A stretch of DNA of 42,634 nt from NCBI RefSeq assembly GCF_900156315.1, contig NZ_FTNI01000047.1, positions 1 to 42,634 on the forward strand. The letters are read 5' to 3'. Below the pieces are notes generated by a model that saw nothing but the letters and a program-made list of their open reading frames with translations, did not search any database and was not told where the DNA came from. Positions 8,538 to 16,044 of this stretch are shown here, in pieces. Made by a program: the position numbers and the translations under genes. Origin of the DNA: Microbispora rosea (GTDB lineage Bacteria; Actinomycetota; Actinomycetes; Streptosporangiales; Streptosporangiaceae). Numbering within the stretch: position 1 is the first letter of the stretch; the number at the start of each line of letters is the position of its first letter.

Positions 8538-9950
8538 CTAGAGCCCGTACGCCTCCAGCAGGCGCAGCCACACCTCGCTGACCGTCGGGTACGACGGGAC
8601 GGCGTGCCACAGGTCGTCCAGGGTCACCTCGGACGTGACCGCGATCGTCGCGGCGTGCAGCAGCTCGGCCGCTCCCGGAGCCACGAAGGTCACGCCGAGC
8701 AGCACCCGGCGGCGCTCGTCCACCACCGCCTTGGCCTTGCCCCGATAGCCCTCGCCGAGGAGGTAGCCGCCGGCCACCTGCTCCATGTCGTGCTCCACGA
8801 CCCGCACGTCGAAGCCCTCGGCGCGGGCCTGCGCCTCCGTACGGCCCACCGCGCACACCTGCGGATCGGTGAAGACCACCTGCGGCGCCCCCGCGCGGTC
8901 CGCGCGATCGCGCATGCCGGGCCGGTCGTCCGCCTCGCCCCGGACACGCGCGACGATCACGTCGGAGGCCGCCCGCGCCTGGTATTTGCCCATGTGCGTG
9001 AGGAGCGCGCGACCGTTGACGTCTCCCACCGCGTAGAGCCAGCCGTCCGCCACACCGGTGGCCCGCATGCTGTCGTCCACCTCGACCGGACGGGACTCCG
9101 GCAGCCCGACCGAGGCCAGTCCGAGGTCGTCGGTAGCGGACCGGCGACCGGCGGCGACCAGGATCTCGTCGGCCCTGACCGTCCCCCCGCTCGCGAGGCG
9201 CACCGTGACCTCGCCGCCCGGCTCCGGCCGCTCGACCTTCTCCGCGCTCTCGTGCGTGCGGATGTCGACCCCCTGGTCCGCCAGCGACCGCGCGACCATC
9301 TCCCCCGCGAAGGGCTCCATCCTCGTCAGCAGGTCGCCGCCCCGCACGAGCATCGTGACCTCCCGGGACCCGAGCCCGCGCATGGCCTGGGCCATCTCGC
9401 ACGCGACCACGCCGCCGCCGATCACCACGAGCCGCTCCGGTATGGCACGCGCGCCGGTCGCCTCACGGTTCGTCCACGGCCCGGCCGCGGCGAGACCGGC
9501 CACGGGTGGGATCACCGAGCGGCTGCCGGTGGCCAGCACGACGGCGTGGTTCGCGACAAGCGTGCGGACGCCGCCGTCGGCCGTCGTGACCTCGACCCGC
9601 CGGGGTCCGGCGAGCCGTCCCGCGCCGCGCACGAGCGTCACGCCCGCGGAGTCGAGCCACCGGGCCTGCCCCGCGTCGTCGTACTGCGAGACCACGGCGT
9701 CACGCCGGGCCAGCACCGCGCCGGCGTCGATCGGACCGGCGAGCCGCAGGCCGGTGACCCGGCCCACCTCTCCCGCGAGGTCCACCGGCCGCAGGAGCGC
9801 CTTGCTCGGCATGCAGGCCCAGTAGGAGCACTCCCCACCCGCCAGCTCGCTCTCCACGATGACGGTGCTGAGGCCGGCGGCCGCCAGCCGTCCCGCCGCG
9901 ACCTCGCCTGCCGGACCCGCGCCTATCACGATCACATCGAAGTCTTCCAC
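8538..9950 (-). CDS. FAD/NAD(P) pyridine nucleotide-disulfide oxidoreductase, class I-like
   Basis: 470-aa flavoprotein with the dihydrolipoamide dehydrogenase/mercuric reductase fold. FAD motif GAGPAGEVAAG lies at residues 10-20, the redox disulfide is Cys41/Cys46 in GGECSYWACMPSK (CxxxxC), the NAD(P) motif is VIGGGVVACEMAQAM, and the second FAD motif is WLYAVGDVNGRALL. The dimerisation domain ends in PSYPTVSEVW: the catalytic His of the usual HPTxSE motif is Tyr454, while Glu459 is kept. The usual NVGC is replaced by YWAC. It is therefore unlikely to be a true lipoamide dehydrogenase and may reduce a quinone, metal or small thiol. It is a monocistronic leftward gene between two two-component systems; its stop nearly meets that of the upstream regulator. 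Confidence 0.88.
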   Translation of the reverse strand: MEDFDVIVIGAGPAGEVAAGRLAAAGLSTVIVESELAGGECSYWACMPSKALLRPVDLAGEVGRVTGLRLAGPIDAGAVLARRDAVVSQYDDAGQARWLDSAGVTLVRGAGRLAGPRRVEVTTADGGVRTLVANHAVVLATGSRSVIPPVAGLAAAGPWTNREATGARAIPERLVVIGGGVVACEMAQAMRGLGSREVTMLVRGGDLLTRMEPFAGEMVARSLADQGVDIRTHESAEKVERPEPGGEVTVRLASGGTVRADEILVAAGRRSATDDLGLASVGLPESRPVEVDDSMRATGVADGWLYAVGDVNGRALLTHMGKYQARAASDVIVARVRGEADDRPGMRDRADRAGAPQVVFTDPQVCAVGRTEAQARAEGFDVRVVEHDMEQVAGGYLLGEGYRGKAKAVVDERRRVLLGVTFVAPGAAELLHAATIAVTSEVTLDDLWHAVPSYPTVSEVWLRLLEAYGL

Positions 9951-9963
9951 GCACTCCAGCCTG

Positions 9964-10662
9964 TCACGGGCGTCCCTGTGTCGTGGAGACGAGCCCCCCT
10001 TCGTAGGCGGCGATGACCAGCTGGGCCCGGTCGCGCGCGCCGAGCTTCGCGAGCAGGTGCCCGATGTGGGTCTTCACGGTGGCCGTGCTCACATGCAGGC
10101 TCGCGGCGATCTCCAGATTGGACAGGCCGCGCGCGACGAGCGTGAGCACCTCACGCTCCCGGACGGTGAGGCCGTCGAGCGAGGGCCCCGAGCGAGGCCG
10201 GTCCGCGCCGGTCCGGGCGAACTGTGTGGACTGTGTGAACTGGGCGATCAGCCGCCGCGTCACGCTCGGCGCCAGCAGCCCCTCGCCCGCGGCGATGACG
10301 CGGATCGCCGTCAGCAGGTCGGCGGGCGGCGTGTTCTTCAGCAGGAACCCGCTCGCCCCGGCCCGCAGCCCCGCGTAGACGTACTCGTCGAGGTCGAACG
10401 TGGTGAGGATCAGCACCCTGGCGCCGGAAGGTTCGGCGCAGATGCGCCGGGTCGCCTCGATGCCGTCCATGCCGGGCATCCGCACGTCCATCAGCACGAC
10501 GTCGGGACGCTCGGCGCGGGCCAGCTCGACCGCCCGCGTCCCGGTGCCCGCCTCGCCGACCGCGACCAGCCCAGGCGTGCTGTCGACCAGCAGGCGCAGG
10601 CTGCCGCGCAGCAGTTCCTGGTCGTCGGCGAGCAGCACCCGGATCGGATCGGGCTCGTTCAC
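9964..10662 (-). CDS. NarL/LuxR-family response regulator
   Basis: 232-aa regulator with receiver domain (LLADDQ, Asp59 in VVLMDVRMPGMDG, LTTFD, Lys in SGFLLKNTPP) and LuxR helix-turn-helix (LTVREREVLTLVARGLSN, then STATVKTHIGHLLAKLGARDR). The GTG at 10662 overlaps the kinase stop by 4 bp (GTGA); this start fits the receiver-domain N-terminus IRVLLADD. The reading frame stays open far upstream but that part is antisense noise over the kinase gene. It is expected to regulate the divergent ABC exporter, in the pattern of LiaR/DesR-type systems; a 12-bp direct repeat in the intergenic space is a candidate target. Confidence 0.92.
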   Translation of the reverse strand: MNEPDPIRVLLADDQELLRGSLRLLVDSTPGLVAVGEAGTGTRAVELARAERPDVVLMDVRMPGMDGIEATRRICAEPSGARVLILTTFDLDEYVYAGLRAGASGFLLKNTPPADLLTAIRVIAAGEGLLAPSVTRRLIAQFTQSTQFARTGADRPRSGPSLDGLTVREREVLTLVARGLSNLEIAASLHVSTATVKTHIGHLLAKLGARDRAQLVIAAYEGGLVSTTQGRP

Positions 10663-11843
10663 GTCCCCTCCCCTTCCCGCGGCAGGAGCGCGAGCACGCG
10701 GAACCCGCCGCCGGACAGCGGACCTGCCGTGAAGGCCCCGCCGTACGCCGCGACGCGCTCGCGCATGCCGATCACCCCGTGCCCGAACCCATGCCCGGCC
10801 CCATGCCGGGGTGGACCGGCGGGCAGGACCCGGCGGCCCGGCCCGTCGTCGGTCACCTCGATCCGCACCTGTCCTCCCTCGTCGTGCACCAGCACCCGGC
10901 AGGCCGCGGGGGCCGCGTGCCTGACCACGTTGGTGACGGCCTCCTGGACGATCCGGTGCACCGCCAGCTCCAGGGCCGGGGGCAGTCCGTCCGCCACCCG
11001 CACGTCCAGATCCACGCGTACGCCCGCGGCCGCCGCACGCTCGGCGATGTCCGGCAGCGCCGCGAGGCCCGGCGCCGGAGACAGCGTGCCGGGGACAGCG
11101 CCGGGGGCCGTGCGCAGCACGCCGAGCATGTGCCGCATCTCGGTCAGCGCCTGCCTGCTCGTGGCCTCGATGACGCGCAGCGCCTCCAGCGCCTCCTCCG
11201 GCCGCCGGTCCGCCACGTGCGCGGCGACCCCGGCCTTGACCCCGATGAGGCTGAGCGTGTGGGAGACCACGTCGTGCATCTCCCTGGCGATGCGCAGCCG
11301 TTCCTCGGTGACGGCGTGCTCGGCGGCCTGCTCGGCCTGGTGCGCGGCGTACGCCCGGCGCTCCCGCACCGCCCGGCCGATGGTCCAGGCGCCGCCCAGG
11401 GCGAGTGAGCCGAGCACGACGGTCTCCACGACCCGCCTGACCTCCGGCCCGGCCGCGACGCCGCCGAACGCCGCCAGCAGCAGCGCCCCGACGGTCAGCG
11501 CGCCGATCGCCGCCGTCGGCTCCCACCGGCGCCGCCGAGTGCCGAGCGCGACCGGATAGAGCGCGTACGCCGCGGCGGCCAGCGGCTCCCGCACGACGCC
11601 GAGCGTCATGGCCGCCACGGACGCGACCGCGACGACGCAGAAGACCGGCAGCGGCCACCGCCGCCGGACCGCGAGCGGCAGCGTCATCGCGGCGATCAGA
11701 GCCAAGGCCGCCGGGCGCCGCGCGGCCGGGGACTCGACGACCAGCACGAACGCGTACCCCATCGCCGCCAGCACGTCGAGCGCGACCAGCTCACGGGGGC
11801 GCAGCGGCCGGGGGAACAACGGCCGCACGTCCGGATCGTCCAC
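10659..11843 (-). CDS. NarL-type sensor histidine kinase
   Basis: 394-aa membrane kinase. Residues about 20-160 hold four to six hydrophobic helices with short loops (intramembrane-sensing arrangement). The phospho-acceptor is His190 in RIAREMHDVVSHTLSLIGV. The HATPase part contains QEAVTNVVRHA, VTDDGPG and GHGVIGMRERVAAYGG. The GTG at 11843 gives an N-terminus rich in Pro/Arg before the first helix. There is no clear Shine-Dalgarno sequence and a -10-like hexamer ends six bases before the start, so the mRNA may be leaderless. It is cotranslated with the downstream response regulator and divergent from an ABC-2 exporter, its likely partner. Confidence 0.9.
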   Translation of the reverse strand: MDDPDVRPLFPRPLRPRELVALDVLAAMGYAFVLVVESPAARRPAALALIAAMTLPLAVRRRWPLPVFCVVAVASVAAMTLGVVREPLAAAAYALYPVALGTRRRRWEPTAAIGALTVGALLLAAFGGVAAGPEVRRVVETVVLGSLALGGAWTIGRAVRERRAYAAHQAEQAAEHAVTEERLRIAREMHDVVSHTLSLIGVKAGVAAHVADRRPEEALEALRVIEATSRQALTEMRHMLGVLRTAPGAVPGTLSPAPGLAALPDIAERAAAAGVRVDLDVRVADGLPPALELAVHRIVQEAVTNVVRHAAPAACRVLVHDEGGQVRIEVTDDGPGRRVLPAGPPRHGAGHGFGHGVIGMRERVAAYGGAFTAGPLSGGGFRVLALLPREGEGT

Positions 11844-11849
11844 GCGCCC

Positions 11850-11855
11850 ACGCTA
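11850..11855 (-). promoter_or_regulatory. Candidate -10 element before the second kinase gene
   Basis: On the minus strand TAGCGT is followed by six bases and then the GTG start, the same geometry as at the other kinase gene. It would give a leaderless transcript. No clear -35 hexamer is seen. Confidence 0.35.
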
Positions 11856-11880
11856 GCCATACGCGCGCACGCGCGCCTCC

Positions 11881-11907
11881 TGCCACGGTCTGTCATGCCA
11901 CGGTCTG
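11881..11907. repeat. 12-bp direct repeat TGCCACGGTCTG, candidate regulator site
   Basis: Two exact copies of TGCCACGGTCTG (11881-11892 and 11896-11907) are separated by TCA, giving a 15-bp period. They lie in the 131-bp region between the kinase gene and the ABC exporter, where a response regulator would be expected to bind. Confidence 0.6.
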
Positions 11908-11974
11908 AGGCGGGTCCTGCGGATCGCACCCCGCTCCGACGCGGGGAGCGGGCGGCCCGCGAGACCGTCGGGAC

Positions 11975-12871
11975 ATGATCGAAGTCAGAGAGCTGACCAA
12001 GCGTTTCGGACGCACGGTCGCCGTGGACGGGCTGACGTTCCACGTGAAACCAGGCCGCGTGACCGGGTTCCTCGGGCCGAACGGCGCGGGCAAGTCCACG
12101 ACCATGCGGGTCGTCCTCGGCCTGGACCGCCCGGCGAGCGGCGAGGCGCTGGTGAGCGGCCGCCGCTACGACCGCATCCGCCATCCGATGCGGGAGGTGG
12201 GCGCCCTCCTGGACGCCGGCGCGGTGCAGGGCGGCCGTACGCCCCTCGCCCACCTGAGCTGGATGGCCCGCGCCAACCGCATCGGCCGGGACCGGGTCGT
12301 GTCCGTCATCGAGCAGGTGGGCCTGGCCGGGGTGGCCCGCAAGCGGATCGCCGGATTCTCGCTCGGCATGCGTCAGCGCCTCGGGATCGCCGCCGCGCTC
12401 CTCGGCGACCCCGCGGTGCTGCTGCTCGACGAGCCGGTCAACGGCCTCGATCCCGACGGCGTGCGCTGGATCCGCGACCTGCTCCGCGGTCTCGCCGCCG
12501 AAGGCCGCACGGTGCTCCTGTCGAGTCACCTGATGAGCGAGATGGAGCTCACCGCGGACCATCTCGTCATCATCGGCCGGGGGCGGCTCATCGCGGACAC
12601 GCCGATGCGGGAGCTGACCGCCGTACGGGACGTCCTCGTCCGCAGCAGCCGCGCCGCCGACCTCGCCGCCGCGCTGTCGGCCGCGGGCGGGACGGTCACC
12701 GCCGAGGACGGCGGAGGCCTGTCGGTGCGCGGCCTCGATCCGACGGAGATCGGCGACCTCGCCGCCCGGCACGCGATCCCCCTCCACGAGGTCACCCCGC
12801 GCGGCGCCTCGCTGGAGGAGACCTACATGCGGCTCACGGCCGAGCTCACGGGTGGGGGTGCGGACCGATGA
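11975..12871 (+). CDS. ABC-2 type exporter ATP-binding protein
   Basis: 298-aa ATPase of the drug/lantibiotic exporter class. Walker A is GPNGAGKST (residues 34-42), the signature is FSLGMRQRLGIAAALL, Walker B is VLLLDEPVNGLDPDG, and the H-loop is in LLSSHLMSEMELTADH. The C-terminal 80 residues resemble the extension typical of DrrA/CcmA-like ATPases. It is cotranslated with the permease (ATGA overlap) and divergent from the kinase/regulator pair, which suggests inducible export or resistance to a membrane-active compound. The substrate is not identifiable from sequence. GGGA lies very close to the ATG, so the Shine-Dalgarno sequence is weak. Confidence 0.93.
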   Translation: MIEVRELTKRFGRTVAVDGLTFHVKPGRVTGFLGPNGAGKSTTMRVVLGLDRPASGEALVSGRRYDRIRHPMREVGALLDAGAVQGGRTPLAHLSWMARANRIGRDRVVSVIEQVGLAGVARKRIAGFSLGMRQRLGIAAALLGDPAVLLLDEPVNGLDPDGVRWIRDLLRGLAAEGRTVLLSSHLMSEMELTADHLVIIGRGRLIADTPMRELTAVRDVLVRSSRAADLAAALSAAGGTVTAEDGGGLSVRGLDPTEIGDLAARHAIPLHEVTPRGASLEETYMRLTAELTGGGADR

Positions 12872-13650
12872 TCGACGCCCTCGCCGCCGAATGGCTCAAG
12901 CTCCGCACCCTCCGGTCCACCTCCGTCGTCCTCGGCGTGGTCGGCGTCGTCGTCGCTCTCATGGCCCTGCTGGCGTGGTACGCCGTCCACCTGTGGGAGG
13001 GCCTGCCGCCCGGGCAGCGCGACCGCCTCGAGGTGTCGTCGCTGCCCGAGCTCGCCAACTGGCTCGCCTCGCTGTGCCTGGCCGTGCTGGGCGTCCTCGC
13101 CTGCTCCGGCGAGTACGGCACCGGCATGATCCGCACCACGTTCACCGTGCTGCCGTCGCGCGGGCGGGTGCTCGCCGCCAAGGCGGGCGTCGTCGCGGTC
13201 GTCTCCTTCTGCACCGGGCTCGCGGCCGTGCTCGCCACGTGGGCCGCCGGACGGCTGATCATCGGCTATCGGCCCATCCGGGGGCAGTCGGCCGAGGCGC
13301 TGAGCCGGCAGATGCCGCTCTTCCTCGCGCTGAGCCTGTCCATCGCGATGTTCGCGCTGCTCGGCCTGTGCCTGGCCGCGATCACGCGGTCGGCCGTCGC
13401 CGCCATCGCCACGCTCGTGGCGGTCTGGTACGTGCTCCCGATCATCGTCAACAACGTCCCGGCGCCCTGGAACGAGCGCATCGGCTCGATCCTCCCCGGC
13501 GCCCTGGCGGGCCAGCTGGCCGGCACCGGCAACCCCCAGTCGCTCGGCGGCGAGCTCCTGTCGCCCCTCGCCGCGCTCGCGGTCATGGTCGCCTGGGTGG
13601 CGGTGCCGTACGCGCTGGCCGCCGTCCTGCTGGCCCGCAGGGACGCCTGA
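12868..13650 (+). CDS. ABC-2 type transporter permease
   Basis: 260-aa membrane subunit for the upstream ATPase. It begins with an amphipathic segment (MIDALAAEWLKLRTLRST), typical of ABC-2 permeases, followed by about six hydrophobic spans. The GEYGTGMIRTTFTVLPSRGRVLAAK loop after the second span is a characteristic motif of this family. The start overlaps the ATPase stop by 4 bp. The gene converges on the secreted-protein gene with only 4 bp between the stops. Confidence 0.9.
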   Translation: MIDALAAEWLKLRTLRSTSVVLGVVGVVVALMALLAWYAVHLWEGLPPGQRDRLEVSSLPELANWLASLCLAVLGVLACSGEYGTGMIRTTFTVLPSRGRVLAAKAGVVAVVSFCTGLAAVLATWAAGRLIIGYRPIRGQSAEALSRQMPLFLALSLSIAMFALLGLCLAAITRSAVAAIATLVAVWYVLPIIVNNVPAPWNERIGSILPGALAGQLAGTGNPQSLGGELLSPLAALAVMVAWVAVPYALAAVLLARRDA

Positions 13651-13654
13651 CGCC

Positions 13655-14563
13655 TCAGCTCGCGAGCGGCGGCTGGCAGGCCCCGGTGGTCGCGGTCGTC
13701 GCGGTGGCCGGCTTCGCCGCCGTGCCCGTGCCTGTGCCCGTGCCCGCGTTCGCGTCCGGCGCGAGGGACACCTTGGCCGTGAGCGACAGGGTCAGGGGCA
13801 GGGAGAGGAGACCGGGCGAACAGGCGGGAGCGCACGCCGCGGGCGCGACGGCGGGCTTCACGACCGGCTTGGCGACCGGCTTCACGACCGGCTTCACGAC
13901 GGGAGCCGGAGCGGGCTTGGCGGCCGGCTGCGCCGCAGGCCGCGCGGCGGGCTGCACGGCCGGCGCCGGGGCGGGCGACGCGGCGGGCGTGGGCGTCACC
14001 GTGACTGTGGGCGTGGGTGTGGGCGTGGGTGTGATCGGCCGGGGCGCCGGGCGGTCGTGCTTCCCCTTGTCGACCGTGACGGTCTTGTCCACGTCGTGCT
14101 CGTCCGTCCGCGGGGAGACCGTCGTCTTGTTGTCGCCCTCCTGGCCCTCGGCGTTGATCTCGACCGCCTTGGACATGTCCTGCATCGCGTCCAGCTGGTC
14201 CAGGTCGGCGTACTGCTGGGCGGAGACGCTGTCGTTCTGCCAGTTGTACGGCAGGGCCGTCGCGCCCGTCGTGTCCTTCTGGAACGGGACGAGGACCAGC
14301 GTGAGGTCACGCATCAGGAACTGGTGCTGGCGCTGCTCCTCCCGCAGTCGCTGGTTGTGCCGGTTCCCGTTCTTCTGGCGGTTGCGCTGGCCCCGCGCGT
14401 GCGGATGGCCGGCCCGGACGAGGCCGTGCTGTGCGGACATCGTGGCGGACATCGTGGCGGCCCCCGCCGGAGCCGCGACGAGAGGAGCACTCGCGATCAC
14501 GGCGCCACCGGCGAGGACGGCGCCGATCGCGAGGACCCCGGCGACGCTCGTGCTTTTAGCCAT
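13655..14563 (-). CDS. Secreted Pro/Ala/Lys-rich hypothetical protein
   Basis: 302-aa protein with a Sec signal peptide (MAKSTSVAGVLAIGAVLAGG, then AAPAGAA as probable cleavage region). A basic segment rich in Arg/Asn/Gln/His (about residues 50-80) is followed by a more ordered region (FLMRDLTLVLVPFQKDTTGA, PYNWQNDSVSAQQYADLDQL). After that comes a Thr-Pro tract, Ala-Pro stretches and PVVKP/PVAKP repeats, and a C-terminal part with three cysteines (AACAPACSPG, and a last Cys seven residues from the end). No domain is recognised. A wall-associated or surface role is plausible. AGGGGGAAAA at good spacing before the ATG indicates strong translation. The Lys/Pro repeats come from 12-bp DNA repeats. 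Confidence 0.75.
   Translation of the reverse strand: MAKSTSVAGVLAIGAVLAGGAVIASAPLVAAPAGAATMSATMSAQHGLVRAGHPHARGQRNRQKNGNRHNQRLREEQRQHQFLMRDLTLVLVPFQKDTTGATALPYNWQNDSVSAQQYADLDQLDAMQDMSKAVEINAEGQEGDNKTTVSPRTDEHDVDKTVTVDKGKHDRPAPRPITPTPTPTPTVTVTPTPAASPAPAPAVQPAARPAAQPAAKPAPAPVVKPVVKPVAKPVVKPAVAPAACAPACSPGLLSLPLTLSLTAKVSLAPDANAGTGTGTGTAAKPATATTATTGACQPPLAS
13857..13904. repeat. Four 12-bp tandem repeats in the secreted-protein gene
   Basis: TTCACGACCGGC, TTGGCGACCGGC, TTCACGACCGGC and TTCACGACGGGA follow each other without spacer. Read on the minus strand they encode the PV(V/A)K repeat of the secreted protein. Copy number may vary between strains. Confidence 0.8.
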
Positions 14564-14607
14564 TTCGTTTTCCCCCTAGAACAACCAGAGAACAACCACC
14601 GTGCTTA

Positions 14608-14638
14608 CCGATCTCGGGGTTTCCGCGCAGATCACCGG
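14608..14638 (-). other. Hairpin in the 5' region of the secreted-protein gene
   Basis: GATCT (14610-14614) and AGATC (14629-14633) pair, extended by CC/GG at 14608-14609 and 14637-14638 with an unpaired ACC. It lies 45-75 bases before the ATG at 14563. Two copies of GGTTGTTCT (minus strand) follow it close to the ribosome binding site. It could be a leader structure; I could not match it to a known riboswitch class. Confidence 0.3.
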
Positions 14639-14799
14639 ACAAACGAGCTAACACCCGGTCTTTCCCTTCCCCTGCGCATTGTTGAGGCCGCCGCAGGTTT
14701 AAATGTCCGACTTAGGAGAGAAATGTCGTGACACCGCCCGATGCCTCCTGCCGGACCGCCGCGAAGTGAGGGTGCGGCGGGTCCGGGTACGGCTCAGGC

Positions 14800-15516
14800 A
14801 TGACCTCTGCACGGGACGAACTTGCGGGGCTCGACCCCTTCGACATCTTCGACACCGAGGCGGCGCGGCTCGACCGCTTCTTCTCCTCCCTCGACGAGGA
14901 CGGCTGGAACCGCCCCTCCCGGTGCGACGGCTGGACCGTGCGCGACGTGCTCGCGCACCTGGCCGGCGAGGAGTTGTACAACCAGGCGTGCCTGGACGAC
15001 GACATCGACGGGTTCTACGAGCTGCTCGAACACGAGGGCGTGCACGGCGGCTTCGGCGACTTCAACGAGTGGTGCGTGCGCAGGCGGCGCGGCCTGCCGG
15101 TGGAGCAGGTGCTCGACGAGTGGCGGACCAGGAACGGGGAGACGCGAAGGCGCATGCGGGCCCTCGGCCGCGACGGCACGCTGCACACGTCGGCCGGCCC
15201 CTACCCGGCCGGCCTCCAGACCTTCCACTACGACTCGGAGTACGCCGCGCACGCCGACGACGTCGGGGCTCCGGTGTCGCCGGGCGAGGCCGGCGACCGC
15301 CTCGGCTGGCGGGTCCGGGTGGGCATGTTCGTGCTGGAGGAGCAGGGGTCCACGGCGCGGGTCGAACACGCCTGCGGCCGGGTGCTGGTGCAGGTGGACG
15401 ACGGCCTGACCGCCGACCTTCCCCCCGAGGAGTTCGTCGAGGCGACCGTCGGCCGTCTGCCCGCCGACCATCCTCTGGACGCCCGCCTCAGGAGCGCGCT
15501 GCGCTGCCTCGCCTGA
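14800..15516 (+). CDS. Maleylpyruvate isomerase family mycothiol-dependent protein
   Basis: 238-aa protein with the DinB-like four-helix N-terminal domain of mycothiol-dependent maleylpyruvate isomerases (MDMPI_N). The WTVRDVLAHLAGEE segment carries the first metal-ligand His, and the EYAAHADDVG segment supplies the Glu/His pair, as in metal sites of the family. A C-terminal domain (about residues 160-238) follows. Members of this family use mycothiol as a thiol cofactor or act as metal-dependent transferases; most are of unknown substrate. The ATG at 14800 is chosen because the family N-terminus begins shortly after it; upstream in-frame codons lie in non-coding sequence. A hairpin terminator follows. 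It is divergent from the secreted-protein gene. Confidence 0.85.
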   Translation: MTSARDELAGLDPFDIFDTEAARLDRFFSSLDEDGWNRPSRCDGWTVRDVLAHLAGEELYNQACLDDDIDGFYELLEHEGVHGGFGDFNEWCVRRRRGLPVEQVLDEWRTRNGETRRRMRALGRDGTLHTSAGPYPAGLQTFHYDSEYAAHADDVGAPVSPGEAGDRLGWRVRVGMFVLEEQGSTARVEHACGRVLVQVDDGLTADLPPEEFVEATVGRLPADHPLDARLRSALRCLA

Positions 15517-15546
15517 GCGGATGAACCTGAGCGGGTGAAGACGAGA

Positions 15547-15578
15547 CACGCCGGGCGCCCCTGCGGGCACCCGGCGTG
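15547..15578 (+). terminator. Hairpin terminator
   Basis: CACGCCGGG (15547-15555) pairs with CCCGGCGTG (15570-15578), and an inner GCCC/GGGC extends the stem. It begins 31 bp after the stop of the mycothiol-dependent protein. Confidence 0.8.
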
Positions 15579-16044
15579 CTGGACATAACGGATCGGACCG
15601 TGCCCTCGGCACCGGTGGTAATAAGACGCCCGTCTCCCGCCTCGGCGGGACCGCCGCCCACGACCCGGCGCACCCGGGAGCGGGCCGTACGGGCAGGGCC
15701 GCGCGCACGGGCACGGCGATCGCGCCGGCCCGTACGACGGAGCCGTGCACGCCCGCCCCGCCGCCCACGCGGCATCGGTACGGCGGGCTGACCGGACGTC
15801 TGCGACCGGGTGGCCGGGTGGGACCCCCGGGCCGGCGGTCGACGGCGGCGCGACGGCGCGCCGAATATGGAATGCGTATCGATAAACGCCTCATGCGAAT
15901 TCCCCGAATGAAAATGCGGCCAGGACAGGCCGGTTTGCCCGGGGGGATCCAGACGTGCGGCGGCCCGTCAACGATGCATCGGGATCGGGCCCAAATCAAT
16001 CAGGCGCGCCAGAGAGAACGCATTCCGCCCGATTAGACAGGAGA
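15579..16044. other. 466-bp region without a convincing gene
   Basis: No open frame here has good actinobacterial codon use or a ribosome binding site. The stretch 15862-15925 is distinctly AT-richer than its surroundings and has short inverted elements (GGAAT...ATTCC, GCGT...ACGC), so it might hold a promoter, an sRNA or the remnant of a lost gene. It is flanked by the end of a rightward gene and the end of a leftward gene. Confidence 0.5.

Noticed and set aside
14564..14720. c-di-AMP (ydaO) riboswitch before the secreted-protein gene
   Set aside because: Such riboswitches are common before secreted wall-protein genes in actinobacteria, but I could not find the conserved core; only a simple hairpin is visible.
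14703..15524. A 273-codon plus-strand open frame overlapping the mycothiol-dependent protein gene
   Set aside because: It has a good AGGAG-like site near its start region, but the translation is Arg-rich shadow sequence and the other frame shows clear MDMPI family motifs.
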